Source of the DNA: Mycolicibacterium rutilum
GTDB taxonomy: Bacteria > Actinomycetota > Actinomycetes > Mycobacteriales > Mycobacteriaceae
Assembly (NCBI RefSeq): GCF_900108565.1
Contig: NZ_LT629971.1
Coordinates: 3,658,001-3,722,000, forward strand
DNA: 64,000 bases
Reading direction: 5' to 3'
Shown: piece after piece, positions 27,910 through 38,102 of the stretch
How positions within the stretch are numbered: the stretch's first letter is position 1
Layout of the letters: each line of letters begins with the position of its first letter
Translations under genes and position numbers: made by a program
Notes under the pieces: generated by a model
What the model was told of the DNA's origin: nothing
What the model saw: only the letters and a program-made list of their open reading frames with translations
Database searches by the model: none

Positions 27910-28376
27910 GACAGCGACGCTACGGTCGCCGCGCGTCGCGCGTCTTCTCCCCGTGTGCTGTCTTTGGCGACGCGGCTGTCGGCGCGAGGGCGGGTGTCGC
28001 GCTTGAGGATGCAACTGGGCACCGGTGCGGTCAGCGCCGCCGGCGGCAGGCTCGCCCGGTACGCCGCGGGCGGCAGCCCGTAGACGCGGGCGAAGCTGGT
28101 GGTGAACGACCCGACGCTCTGCAACCCCACCATCACGCAGATGTCGGCCACCGAACGGTCGGTGTAGCGCAGCAGCGCCGCCGCCCGCTCCAGCCGTCGG
28201 GTCTGCAGGTACGCCCGCGGGGACTCGCCGAACGTCCGGGTGAACATCCGCGAGAAGTGCGCCCGCGACAGCCCCGCCGCGGCCGCCAGGTCGTCGACGG
28301 TGAGCGCCTCGGCGTACCGCGCGTCGACCATGTCTTTGGCCCGCATCAGGTAACGGGCCGGAGGCACCTGCGCCAT
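27906..28376 (-). CDS. AraC-family transcriptional regulator (HTH domain only)
   Basis: 156-residue regulator consisting mainly of the AraC double HTH: LTVDDLAAAAGLSRAHFSRMF and SVADICVMVGLQSVGSFTTSF with FARVYGLPPAAYRA. It lacks a sizeable N-terminal ligand domain. ATG 28376 (MAQVPPARYLMRAK) is preferred; an upstream in-frame start at 28421 would run close to the rnpB promoter. Coupled by overlap to the VOC gene, its probable partner and target. Divergent from rnpB. Confidence 0.87.
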   Translation of the reverse strand: MAQVPPARYLMRAKDMVDARYAEALTVDDLAAAAGLSRAHFSRMFTRTFGESPRAYLQTRRLERAAALLRYTDRSVADICVMVGLQSVGSFTTSFARVYGLPPAAYRASLPPAALTAPVPSCILKRDTRPRADSRVAKDSTRGEDARRAATVASLS

Positions 28377-28440
28377 GGGCACAAGTATGGCGAAGATCGT
28401 GAACTCGCAAAACTGTGTCACCAGGCAGTACCGTGGATCC

Positions 28441-28868
<428 letters not shown>

Positions 28869-28889
28869 GGCCCTGGATTACCTGCGTTT

Positions 28890-30014
28890 TTAACTGCTCG
28901 GATCCGTCTGCGTCCGCAGTGCGTCTGCAGGGGATCCGAGCACCGCGTCAATCGCATCCCGCGTCCGGTCGTCGGAATTCGGCCACAAATGGCTGTAGGT
29001 GTCCAGCGTCTCGACGGTGCTCGCGTGGCCGAGACGCGCCGGCGCCGTCTTGACACTCCGCTGTGCCGGATCAGCAAGCTCGCTTAAGAGTGGCGGAGAT
29101 CGTGGAACCCTGGGAGGCAACTCCGCCGCCTCGACCGCAACACGCCACTTTGGCCGAACGTCGACCGCCGAATCGCCTTACCCCTTCACGTGGACACCAG
29201 CCCGTCGGGACTGGCAGGGTACCGCGCCAGGTGTGCCGCCAGGGCGTTGACAAATAGACTGGGGATCGGGATCGTCCGGTTGCTCGCCAACGATTTGAGC
29301 GGACCGAACTTTGGCGGCTGCCTCTGCACCGAAACGAGCTGGTGGTCGACCACCACCATCCGGTCGACGGTCAGGCCCAAGCACTTCGCCCTGCCGCATC
29401 CCCGTACCCGCCGCCAGCGTCACCACGGCACGCAACGCCGGTGGCAGCGCCCCACGCACGGCAGCGACCTGCTCGGTCGCCAGCGGCACCATCTGCTTGC
29501 GCTGGCCCTTCGCTAATTTCGTTCCCTCGCAGGGGTTCGACGCCAGCCGGCGGTCCCGAATCGCGGACTTCATGACCGTGGACACGATGGCGTGCACCAC
29601 CCCAACCGCCGACGGCGCCAACTCGGGGCTATTGACCCAAGCCTGAATGTCGCTCGGCAGAATCGATGACAGGCGGCGATTGCCAAGCGCTGGGTAGGCG
29701 TGGTGCGAGCATTGTCTCGACGTCGGCGCGGGAACTGGGCCGCTGTAGCGGAACTGACGCCACCGCTCCGCATAGTCGCGGAACGTGATGTCACCGGCTT
29801 TGGGGTCGATGTAATGGCCGGCGACGACCCGCAGCGGTTACCTCATGCAGCAACCGTTGCGCATCGACGTTGCGCCCGAAGCGTTTCGCGTGCTCGCGTC
29901 CACATAGCATGCGCGCCGCCCCAATCCACTGGCATTACTGGCTGAAAGTGTGCCGTCCGCGTTGCGCCAGCGATCCTCAACACCGCTGTGCCGGTTGAGT
30001 CTTTGAGTCATCAT
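28890..30014 (-). pseudogene. Tyrosine-recombinase phage integrase, multiply frameshifted
   Basis: Spans about 375 codons, the usual length of mycobacteriophage tyrosine integrases. Pieces in order on the minus strand: a start MMTQRLNRHSGVEDRWRNADG (ATG 30014); KRF...DAQRLLHEVTA; YIDPKAGDITFRDYAERWRQF; the core LAPSAVGVVHAIVSTVMKSAIR and AAGTGMRQGEVLG (first catalytic Arg); a frameshift near 29380; LTVDRMVVVDHQLVSVQRQ through ASNRTIPIPS; an in-frame stop at 29186; the HDLRH box at 29090-29104 followed by a TAA at 29084; another frameshift; then ARLGHASTVETLDTYSHLWP, containing the catalytic Tyr. Several independent lesions mean it cannot make an active recombinase. The final codons overlay two of the arm-like repeats. 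Confidence 0.92.
28909..28930 (+). repeat. Two tandem 11-mers TGCGTCYGCRG, integrase arm-site candidates (left end)
   Basis: TGCGTCCGCAG (28909-28919) and TGCGTCTGCAG (28920-28930) lie back to back 40 bp inside the left att repeat. Matching copies lie just inside the right end in the same orientation. Confidence 0.5.
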
Positions 30015-30324
30015 TATCAGCGAGCTTCAGTTCGACGTCGTCCTATCTACTAACTCCACGGAGACCCTGCGCACCAGGTTGACGTGGTCATGTTCGCTGC
30101 GCGTCCGGGAAAAGCTCGCGAAGTGTGTGGCTCTACCGCTTGTCGCTGAGCTTGCGTTTTCGGCGGTATCGGATCGATGCGAGAAGGCCAAAGGCGCACG
30201 CGGAGTGCCGGAGGAAAGACAAGAAAGCTAGAGACAAGGAAGCTTTGGCATTTGGTCGCCGGAAGGCGAGTCAAGAGTGCTAAAGATCAGGGCCGCCAGG
30301 CCGCCCCTCTGGAAGCAGTGTGAC
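30015..30324. other. 310-bp intergenic region inside the element
   Basis: No convincing gene. It precedes the integrase start and follows the 199-residue gene's stop, where a phage-like element would carry int and xis promoters. Short open frames on the minus strand show no excisionase-like HTH. Composition is AT-richer than the chromosome around the element. Confidence 0.4.
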
Positions 30325-30924
30325 TCAGTTCTGCCATCCTCGCCGTGTGGCGTTCGGCCATGGCAAGAGCGGATCCCAGGCGGTGACGATGTGGATGTTC
30401 TGCGCCTCACGCATCATCTCCGACCAGTAGCCATAGCTCCGCAGCTTGAGACGCTTCTGTGCAGTCGACGTCAACGTCGAGTACCACAGGCGTTCGTTGA
30501 ATCCTGTGTAGGCGCCCTGGTAGGCAATCGCGGCCCAATGCTCGGCGTCGGTCGTGCAGCAGACGACGGATTCCTCGACGAGCCGTTTGTCCTTGTTTGG
30601 TGGCCAGCGAATTGGCTGCAAATCGGTGGCTAGCTCGAAGTACCGTCCTGCTGCCCACATCTGAGGCCATGACATGACCTCATGCATGAAACCGTCGGTG
30701 AGCGGGTCGGCCGTGCTCGTCTCCCAATGGTCGCCGCGTCGTATCGCGACGTATCCGTAGCCGGACTTCTTGAACCGTACTACCGAGCCGTTCGCGGGTT
30801 CAGGAAGGTCTTGCCGCTGGTGGCGAGGTAGCCTCCGTCTGGTGGGTGACGAGGATTCAGGAGGCGCAGAAGGCGTCGGGACGATGCGCAGGTGACGCTG
30901 AGGTCGGTCGTTGGCAGCGTTCAC
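30325..30924 (-). CDS. Unrecognised protein carried by the rnpB element
   Basis: 199 residues from a GTG at 30924, with no family I recognise. The N-terminal 40 residues are Pro/Arg/Ser-rich and probably disordered (PTPSAPPESSSPTRRRLPRH). The remainder looks globular and is rich in Trp and Tyr (YGYVAIRRGDHWETSTADPL, WPQMWAAGRYFELATDLQPI, AYTGFNERLWYSTL, SYGYWSEMMREAQNIHIVTA). No signal peptide or membrane segment. It follows the 149-residue gene by 41 bp on the same strand, so the pair may be an operon. As intact cargo beside a decayed integrase it may have been kept by selection; that is inference. Confidence 0.6.
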   Translation of the reverse strand: MNAANDRPQRHLRIVPTPSAPPESSSPTRRRLPRHQRQDLPEPANGSVVRFKKSGYGYVAIRRGDHWETSTADPLTDGFMHEVMSWPQMWAAGRYFELATDLQPIRWPPNKDKRLVEESVVCCTTDAEHWAAIAYQGAYTGFNERLWYSTLTSTAQKRLKLRSYGYWSEMMREAQNIHIVTAWDPLLPWPNATRRGWQN

Positions 30925-30965
30925 GTGGGCAGTATGTCGCCACCCATCAAGACCGTGCGCCGGTT

Positions 30966-31415
30966 TCAGATGTCGCGCGCCTTCATCTCGACGTAGACAT
31001 CGACAATCGGAGGCAACCGGAACTTCTCCGTGTTGTTATCTTGCACTACGGCGACGATAAGACCGTCCAAATTCCCGTCGCCCGCATCCATAACAGCTGC
31101 CTTGTAGTCGGCGTCCAACTCTCCGTCGCGGTTCTCGATCAGATAGTTCTGTACCTCGGGGCCGACCTTCGACCACCACTGGTCAAGGTGCTGGCGGATC
31201 CGTTCGAGTCGGTCAGGAAGCTCGCCTTGGAGTGTGAACGGCTCGTTCGGCTGTCGATTCGATGGCCAGGTCGATTGAACGGCTGCGGTGCCGCGAAGCT
31301 GGCTCAATTTCGGTACGAGTTGCGCTGGCACCGGGCCGTGAGGGCTCACCATGAGTGCGACTTTGACGTCCATCGACGTCAACGAGCGGTACACCGATAG
31401 GGCATCTTCCGTCAT
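30966..31415 (-). CDS. Unrecognised protein carried by the rnpB element
   Basis: 149 residues, ATG at 31415, no recognised domain. Segments seen: DALSVYRSLTSMDVKVALMV at the N-terminus, a mixed-charge helix region (LPDRLERIRQHLDQWWSKVG), and an acidic C-terminal half ending LPPIVDVYVEMKARDI. No transmembrane segment or signal peptide. Codon third positions are clearly less GC-biased than in core genes here, consistent with acquired DNA. First gene of the possible two-gene cargo operon, with the upstream 220 bp containing the right-end repeats. Confidence 0.6.
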   Translation of the reverse strand: MTEDALSVYRSLTSMDVKVALMVSPHGPVPAQLVPKLSQLRGTAAVQSTWPSNRQPNEPFTLQGELPDRLERIRQHLDQWWSKVGPEVQNYLIENRDGELDADYKAAVMDAGDGNLDGLIVAVVQDNNTEKFRLPPIVDVYVEMKARDI

Positions 31416-31508
31416 GTTTGCCGACCCTAGCGGGGCACTGTGACATAGATCGGTCCGTCACCGGGCGAGAACGGTAGCCGACTGAACACCTGATTCAGAC
31501 GCAGGCGG

Positions 31509-31548
31509 TGCGTCTGCGGCTTAATCTCCGTCTGTAGTGCGTCCGCAG
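31509..31548 (+). repeat. Two 11-mers TGCGTCYGCRG, integrase arm-site candidates (right end)
   Basis: TGCGTCTGCGG (31509-31519) and TGCGTCCGCAG (31538-31548), in the same orientation as the pair at 28909-28930, about 90-130 bp inside the right att repeat. Confidence 0.5.
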
Positions 31549-31637
31549 TTGTTCCAGCGCAGGCTTTCGCGAGCCAACTCTGCCAACGCTCTGACCTGCG
31601 GGTTCATCACACCGCCACCACATATAAGCGCCCAGAT

Positions 31638-31672
31638 AACAGAATCCGGCTTACAGGCCAACTCATCCGCCC
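31638..31672 (+). repeat. attR candidate: duplicate of the rnpB 3' end
   Basis: Perfect 35-bp copy of 28834-28868. It lacks the rest of rnpB, so it is a leftover of the original chromosomal 3' end displaced by the insertion. It lies 80 bp from the end of the convergent-side CYTH-CHAD gene. Confidence 0.85.
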
Positions 31673-31752
31673 TGCTCTTGAACGTTCGATTGCGCTCGAA
31701 AATCCGCCGATTCATCGCACACAAGTCGCCGTTCGGCGACAAGGGTGGAGAG

Positions 31753-33237
31753 CTACCGCTTCTTCTTGCGGACCGCCTTGTCCAGCTTCTTGAGCGCCTT
31801 GTCGAGCTGGTCGCGCGACTGCTGGGCCAGCTCGTCCTCCAGCCGGTATAGCAGCCCGTAGGTGAACGTGTCCTCACCGGCGGCGTGAGCGGCCTCGGCC
31901 TGCTGGCTCAGATGCGTCCGGCTCACCACGCTGTCCTGATGGTCGCCCAGCAGCGACTGGATGCTCTTGGCCCGATCGGACACCTTGCCCGCGCCCGTCG
32001 CCGCCGCCGTGTAGCGAAGCCGCTTGGCGCCCTTGCGGATTCGATGCAGAGCCTCGTCCTTGTCCTCGTCGGCACCGGCTTCGGCGGCAGCCTTGGCGGC
32101 CTTGCGAACCCGCTTGTATGCCGAGTGGAGCGTCGCCGCCGGCTGTTCGTCCTCACCCGGTCGCTCGCCGGGCTCGGCGGCCACCAGCCCCTCCAGCGCG
32201 TCGAGCAGCCGGAAGTACCGCTCCGAGCGCATCGCGATGTGCGACCGTCGCAGCCCCGACGCGTACCGTCGCTGCGCACCCTCCACCAGCCGCTCACGGA
32301 TCGGCCCGCGGACCAGTTCCGCCGGCAGCTCGTCGAGCGCCTTCTGGTAGCGCTCGGCGAGCACCTCGGCGTCGCGTGCCACCCCCAGGATCGAGGCCAG
32401 CTGCCGCAACTCGTCGAGGATCCACGCGTCGTCGGAGATGCCGAACGCGTCGCGCGCCGACTGCAGCAGGCTGCGGATCTTGCGGGTGGTCACCCGCATC
32501 TGATGCACGGAGTCGTAGACGTCGGCGCGGACCGCGCGGTCCCACTCGATCAGCTCGTCGACCTGCTCGGCCACCGCCCGGTGGATCGGCCCGGCCGGCG
32601 TGCGGTCCTCCGTCGGGACCGTGTCCGCCAGCACCCGCGCCAGCTTCGACCCGCTGGCCGCCGGTTCCGCACCCGCATCCAGTAGCCGGTTGGACAACCG
32701 GTCCAGCAGGTCGCGGTCGTCGCCGCCGACCAGTTCGAGTTCCCACTCGCGCCAGCTCTGCTCCTCGCCGTCCGGAAGGGCCGCCGCGCTGACCTGGTCG
32801 TCGCAGAACTCCGCCAGCGGAGCCCCGTCCGCGTCGTAGAGCATCTCCACCGTGCGCTCGGTGCTGATCCGCGCGACGGGGGACAACGGGCGGTCCCGCA
32901 CGATGGCCAACACGACGTCGCGCAGGCTCTCGGGCACCCCGCCGTCGTCGTCGCCGAGCGGTTCCCTGACCTCGGTGCGGGCATCGGGCCCCGCGGGCAG
33001 CTTCAGGTGCCAGCCGGCGTCGGGCCCACCGGTGCGGCGGCGCAGCGTGATGCGGTGCGCGGCCAGGTCACGGTCGGCGGTGTCGAAGTAGACCGCCTCG
33101 AGTCGGTACGCCGGTTGCCGCTCGACCCGGCCCACCGCCGACAGCCCGTCGAACGACGGCGACACGCTCGAGGCGACCACGTCGAACTTGCGCTCGACCT
33201 CCAAGTGACGCGAGGATTTGCCAGCCGATTTGCCCAT
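31753..33237 (-). CDS. CYTH and CHAD domain protein
   Basis: 494 residues. N-terminal CYTH domain (1-200) with the family signature HLEVERKFDV and Lys/Arg/Glu-lined tunnel strands (YFDTADRDLAAHRITLRRR, WHLKLPAG, EWELELVGGD). The C-terminal CHAD domain (about 215-494) is helical with conserved His/Arg pairs (SVHQMRVTTRKIRSLLQSAR, ALHRIRKGAKRLRYTA). CYTH proteins bind triphosphates and CHAD domains bind inorganic polyphosphate, so a polyphosphate-related role is likely. The C-terminus is Lys-rich (KALKKLDKAVRKKKR). Position next to rnpB matches other mycobacteria. Confidence 0.92.
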   Translation of the reverse strand: MGKSAGKSSRHLEVERKFDVVASSVSPSFDGLSAVGRVERQPAYRLEAVYFDTADRDLAAHRITLRRRTGGPDAGWHLKLPAGPDARTEVREPLGDDDGGVPESLRDVVLAIVRDRPLSPVARISTERTVEMLYDADGAPLAEFCDDQVSAAALPDGEEQSWREWELELVGGDDRDLLDRLSNRLLDAGAEPAASGSKLARVLADTVPTEDRTPAGPIHRAVAEQVDELIEWDRAVRADVYDSVHQMRVTTRKIRSLLQSARDAFGISDDAWILDELRQLASILGVARDAEVLAERYQKALDELPAELVRGPIRERLVEGAQRRYASGLRRSHIAMRSERYFRLLDALEGLVAAEPGERPGEDEQPAATLHSAYKRVRKAAKAAAEAGADEDKDEALHRIRKGAKRLRYTAAATGAGKVSDRAKSIQSLLGDHQDSVVSRTHLSQQAEAAHAAGEDTFTYGLLYRLEDELAQQSRDQLDKALKKLDKAVRKKKR

Positions 33238-33301
33238 GGTGAAAATCAGCCTGCCATACGTGCATGAACACCGCGGGTTGCTGCGGGGCTAAGGTCCACC
33301 T

Positions 33302-34077
33302 GTGACCGATTACGAAACGCTGACCTTCGAACAGTCCGGCGCCATCACCCGCATCGCGCTGAACCGGCCCGACGCCGCAAACGGCATGAACGGCACCATG
33401 ACTCGTGAACTGGCCGACGCCGCGAAACGGTGCGACACCGACGCGACCAAAGTCGTCGTGCTCACCGGCACCGGCCGGTTCTTCTGCGCGGGCGGCGATT
33501 TGAAGGACTTCGCTGCCGCGCCCGACCGCGGTGCGCACGTCAAAGGCGTCGCCGACGACCTGCACCGCGCCATCTCCAGCTTCGCCCGGATGAACGCCGT
33601 GCTCATCACCTCGGTCAACGGCACCGCCGCCGGCGCGGGCTTCTCCATCGCGGTGACCGGTGACCTCGTGCTGGCCGCCGAGTCCGCGTCGTTCACGATG
33701 GCCTACACCCGGGTGGGCCTGAGCCCCGACGGCAGCGCGTCCTACTACCTGCCCCGGCTGATCGGCATCACCAAGACCAAAGAACTCATGCTGACCAACC
33801 GCACCCTGTCGGCACAGGAGGCGTCGCAGTGGGGCCTGGTCACCGAGGTGGTGCCCGACGCGGAACTGGCCGAGCGCACCACCAAGCTGGCCGACCAGAT
33901 CGCCGCCACCGCAGCCGGATCCAACGGCGGGGTCAAGGCGCTGATGCTCGCGACGTTCAAGAACGGTCTCGAGGAGCAGATGGAACTCGAGGGCCGGCTG
34001 ATCGCCGACCGCGCCAACTCCGCCGACGGCCGCGAGGGCGTCGACGCGTTCCTCGGGAAGCGGAAAGCCGAGTTCGC

Positions 34078-34081
<4 letters not shown>
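33302..34081 (+). CDS. Enoyl-CoA hydratase/isomerase (crotonase) family protein
   Basis: 259-residue crotonase: oxyanion-hole segments FFCAGGDLKDFAA and VNGTAAGAGFSIAVTGDLVLAAE, then FTMAYTRVGLSPDGSASYYLPRLIG. The Glu pair of classical hydratases is not obvious (an Asp/Gly appears in the LSPDG segment), so isomerase or another crotonase reaction is possible. GTG start at 33302, 64 bp from the divergent CYTH-CHAD gene. Ends with a 4-bp overlap with convergent panB. Confidence 0.88.
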
Positions 34082-34911
<830 letters not shown>

Positions 34912-35073
34912 CGTTGTCCCCCAAATCGGGTGGGTCGGGTCGAATCCTCGAGGCCCGATGCGGGTCCCCGGGTTCGTCTGACCCGACCAGTCTGCCACTT
35001 GCGCTCGGAGAAGTTGAAAGCCCTGTTGAGTGGATTTCCTCACACCCGCCGGTTGCGGGCATAGCATCGGTCA

Positions 35074-36465
35074 ATGCAACGGCTCAGCGGGCTGGACGCC
35101 AGCTTCCTGTACCTCGAGACCGCGCAGCAGCCGCTGCATGTCTGTTCGATCCTCGAACTCGACACCTCGACGATGCCCGGCGGCTACACCTTCGACCGGT
35201 TCCGCGCCGCGCTCAACGAGCGCATCAAGGCGATGCCGGAGTTCCGGGAGAAACTCGCCGACAACCGCTTCAACCTCGACCACCCGGTGTGGGTGGAGGA
35301 CAAGGACTTCGACCTCGACCGGCACCTGCACCGCATCGGGCTGCCCTCGCCGGGCGGCCGGCGCGAACTCGCCGAGATCTGCGGCCACATCGCGTCGCTG
35401 CCGCTGGATCGCAGCCGGCCGCTGTGGGAGAAGTGGGTGATCGAGAACATCGACGGCGTCGACCCGGCGCACGGCGGCAGCCTCGTGGTGATGACCAAGG
35501 TGCATCACGCCGGCGTCGACGGGGTGACGGGGGCCAGCCTGATGTCGCAGCTGTGCAGCACCGAACCCGATGCGCCGCCACCGGATCCGGTCGGCGGGTC
35601 CGGCGATGCCAGTTCGCTCGAGATCGCGGTCACCGGTGCGGTCAAGTTCGCCACCCGGCCGCTGAAACTGGTCAACGCGCTGCCGCTGACCCTGACGTCG
35701 GTGGTCGACACCGTGCGCCGGGCCCGGTCCGGTCTGTCGATGGCGCCGCCGTTCGCCGCCCCCAGGACGCCGTTCAACACCAACGTCACCGGACATCGCA
35801 ACGTCGCGTTCGCCCAACTCGACCTCGAGGACATCAAGACGGTCAAGAACCACTTCGGGGTCAAGGTCAACGACGTGGTGATGGCGCTGGTCTCCGGTGT
35901 GCTGCGCAAGTTCCTGGCCGATCGCGGTGACCTGCCGACCAACTCGCTGGTGGCCATGGTTCCGGTGTCGGTGCACGAGAAGTCCGACCGGCCGGGCCGC
36001 AACCAGGTGTCGGGGATGTTCTCGCGGCTCGAGACCCACATCGAGGACCCGGCCGCCCGGCTCAAATCCATCGCCGAATCCAATTCCGTTGCCAAGCAAC
36101 ACAGTTCGGCGATCGGTGCGACCCTGCTGCAGGACTGGACGCAGTTCGCCGCCCCCGCGGTGTTCGGGGTCGCGATGCGCGTGTACGCCGCCAGCCGGCT
36201 CAGCGGTGCGCGCCCGGTGCACAACCTCGTCGTCTCCAACGTGCCCGGCCCGCAGGTGCCGCTGTACTACGTGGGGTGCGAGGTCAAGGCGATGTATCCG
36301 CTCGGGCCGATCTTCCACGGCTCGGGACTCAACATCACCGTGATGTCGCTGACCGGCAAGCTCGACGTCGGCATCGTCTCCTGCCCGGAGTTGCTGCCCG
36401 ACCTGTGGAAGATGGCTGACGACTTCTCCGCGGCGCTCGACGAGTTGCTCGCCGCCACGCGATAG
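35074..36465 (+). CDS. Wax ester synthase/diacylglycerol acyltransferase (WS/DGAT)
   Basis: 463-residue bifunctional acyltransferase that makes triacylglycerol or wax esters for storage. It has the N-terminal MQRLSGLDASFLYLE, the active-site HHxxxDG as VHHAGVDGVTG (about residues 147-153), and C-terminal family motifs NVPGPQVPLYYVG and NITVMSLTGKLDVGI. The ATG at 35074 is 162 bp from divergent panB. Mycobacteria carry many tgs paralogues; which one this is cannot be fixed from the sequence alone. Confidence 0.93.
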   Translation: MQRLSGLDASFLYLETAQQPLHVCSILELDTSTMPGGYTFDRFRAALNERIKAMPEFREKLADNRFNLDHPVWVEDKDFDLDRHLHRIGLPSPGGRRELAEICGHIASLPLDRSRPLWEKWVIENIDGVDPAHGGSLVVMTKVHHAGVDGVTGASLMSQLCSTEPDAPPPDPVGGSGDASSLEIAVTGAVKFATRPLKLVNALPLTLTSVVDTVRRARSGLSMAPPFAAPRTPFNTNVTGHRNVAFAQLDLEDIKTVKNHFGVKVNDVVMALVSGVLRKFLADRGDLPTNSLVAMVPVSVHEKSDRPGRNQVSGMFSRLETHIEDPAARLKSIAESNSVAKQHSSAIGATLLQDWTQFAAPAVFGVAMRVYAASRLSGARPVHNLVVSNVPGPQVPLYYVGCEVKAMYPLGPIFHGSGLNITVMSLTGKLDVGIVSCPELLPDLWKMADDFSAALDELLAATR

Positions 36466-36510
36466 CGGCCTAGCCAGGGCCGATGCCCGGTCATGGCAGC
36501 ATGTGGAGCC

Positions 36511-38022
36511 ATGAACGCCAAGATCGGGGTCCTCGCGGCCACGGTGCTGCTCACCGTCAGCGGGTGCAGCAATATGGTCGACGGACGCGCGGTCGTTGCG
36601 GTGCCCCCGCCCGGCAGCCCGATCGAGTGGACCAAGTGCCAGACCAAGTCGCCCGACGAGTCGCGGGTCCCGGCGGGCGCCGAGTGCGGGATGCTGTCGG
36701 TGCCGGTGGACTACGACGACCCCGACGGCGACGTTGCCCGGCTCGCGATGATCCGGTTCCCGGCTACCGGCGACAAGATCGGCTCGCTGGTCATCAACCC
36801 GGGCGGGCCGGGGGAGTCGGGCGTGGAGGCCGCGGCGAACCTGGTCGGCTCGCTGCCCCCGTCGGTGCGTGAGCGCTTCGACCTCGTCGGCTTCGACCCG
36901 CGCGGTGTCGCGAACTCCACCCCCGCGCTGTGGTGCAACTCCGACGCCGACAACGACCGGTTGCGGGCCGAGCCCCAGGTCGACTACTCCGAAGAGGGCG
37001 TCGCCGAGATCGAAAAGGAGACCAAGGAGTTCGTCCAGCGCTGCGAGGACAAGATGGGCAAGGAGTTCCTCGCCAACGTCGGAACCGTCAACGTGGCCAA
37101 AGATCTCGACGCGATCCGGCAGGCCGTCGGCGACGAGAAACTCACCTACCTCGGCTACTCCTACGGCACCCGGATCGGTGCCACCTACGCCGAGACGTTC
37201 CCCGACAAGGTGCGCGCGATGGTCCTCGACGGCGCGGTCGACCCGAACGCCGACCCGACCGAGGCCAACATCCGCCAGGCCGCCGCGTTCCAGACCGCGT
37301 TCAACGACTTCGCCGCCGACTGCGCGCAGTCCCCGTCGTGTCCGCTGGGTACCGACCCGGCCAAGGCCAACGACGTCTACCACAGCCTGGTCGACCCGCT
37401 GGTCGACGCACCGCTCAAGACCCGCGACCCGCGCGGGCTGAGCTATTCGGACGCGGTGGTCGGCACGATCCTGCCGCTGTACTCGCCGAACCTGTGGCGC
37501 CATCTGTCGCAGGGGCTTTCGGAGATGAAGCAGGGCCGCGGCGACACCATGCTCGCGTTGGCCGACCTGTACATGGGTCGCGACGAGGAAGGTCACTACA
37601 ACAACTCCACCGACGCGCGGGTCGCGATCAACTGCGTGGACAAGCCGCCGGTGACCGACCGGGCCAAGGTCGTCGAGGAGGACCGCCGGGCCCGCGAGGC
37701 CGCCCCGTTCATGAGCTACGGCGAGTTCACCGGGCACGCCCCGCTGGGCACCTGCGCGTTCTGGCCGGTGCCGCCCACCAGCGAACCGCACGAGATCAAG
37801 GTGGACGGGCTGCCGCCGACGCTGGTGGTGTCGACGACCAACGATCCGGCCACGCCGTACCAGGCGGGCGTCGACCTGGCCCGCCAACTCGGCGGGACGC
37901 TGGTGACCTTCGAGGGCACCCAGCACACCGTCGTCTTCCAGGGCAACACGTGCATCGACGACATCGCCGCGCGCTATCTCGTCGACGTGCAGGTGCCTCC
38001 GCCGGACACGCGCTGCTCGTAG
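36511..38022 (+). CDS. hip1: Cell-envelope alpha/beta-hydrolase lipoprotein, Hip1/CaeA-like
   Basis: 503-residue exported serine hydrolase/protease of the tripeptidyl-aminopeptidase-like family. The signal peptide ends in a lipobox LTVSGC (Cys at about 20), so membrane anchoring is expected. Catalytic elements: oxyanion NPGGPGESG, nucleophile Ser in YLGYSYGTRIG, Asp in NDPATPYQAG and His in EGTQHTVVF. M. tuberculosis Hip1 (Rv2224c) is the counterpart by sequence and order; it modulates envelope and host responses by cleaving GroEL2. ATG 36511 places the signal peptide at the N-terminus. Tandem with a paralogue. Confidence 0.9.
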   Translation: MNAKIGVLAATVLLTVSGCSNMVDGRAVVAVPPPGSPIEWTKCQTKSPDESRVPAGAECGMLSVPVDYDDPDGDVARLAMIRFPATGDKIGSLVINPGGPGESGVEAAANLVGSLPPSVRERFDLVGFDPRGVANSTPALWCNSDADNDRLRAEPQVDYSEEGVAEIEKETKEFVQRCEDKMGKEFLANVGTVNVAKDLDAIRQAVGDEKLTYLGYSYGTRIGATYAETFPDKVRAMVLDGAVDPNADPTEANIRQAAAFQTAFNDFAADCAQSPSCPLGTDPAKANDVYHSLVDPLVDAPLKTRDPRGLSYSDAVVGTILPLYSPNLWRHLSQGLSEMKQGRGDTMLALADLYMGRDEEGHYNNSTDARVAINCVDKPPVTDRAKVVEEDRRAREAAPFMSYGEFTGHAPLGTCAFWPVPPTSEPHEIKVDGLPPTLVVSTTNDPATPYQAGVDLARQLGGTLVTFEGTQHTVVFQGNTCIDDIAARYLVDVQVPPPDTRCS

Positions 38023-38102
38023 AACCACCGCGCCGTCACAGCCTGATCACCGTTGGGTCGCGGCAGGCGATCGGCGCCCGTCGGCGTGTAACCATGTCAG
38101 CC

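Larger units (their letters stand above)
31416..31752. other. 337-bp region holding the right end of the rnpB element
   Basis: No convincing gene. It contains the right-end 11-mers (31509-31548), the right att copy (31638-31672) and the chromosomal sequence that originally followed rnpB, up to the stop of the CYTH-CHAD gene. A minus-strand open frame (31521-31877) crosses the att copy and ends of two unrelated sequences, so it is not treated as a gene. Confidence 0.6.

Noticed and set aside
31521..31877. 118-codon minus-strand frame with an LACKPDSV stretch
   Set aside because: The stretch is the reverse complement of the rnpB 3' end in the att copy, a familiar false-protein signature, and the frame crosses the element boundary into the CYTH-CHAD gene.
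36930..38093. Apparent long N-terminal extension of the second Hip1-like gene
   Set aside because: The frame runs out of phase through the first hydrolase gene; a signal peptide begins at 38094-38103.
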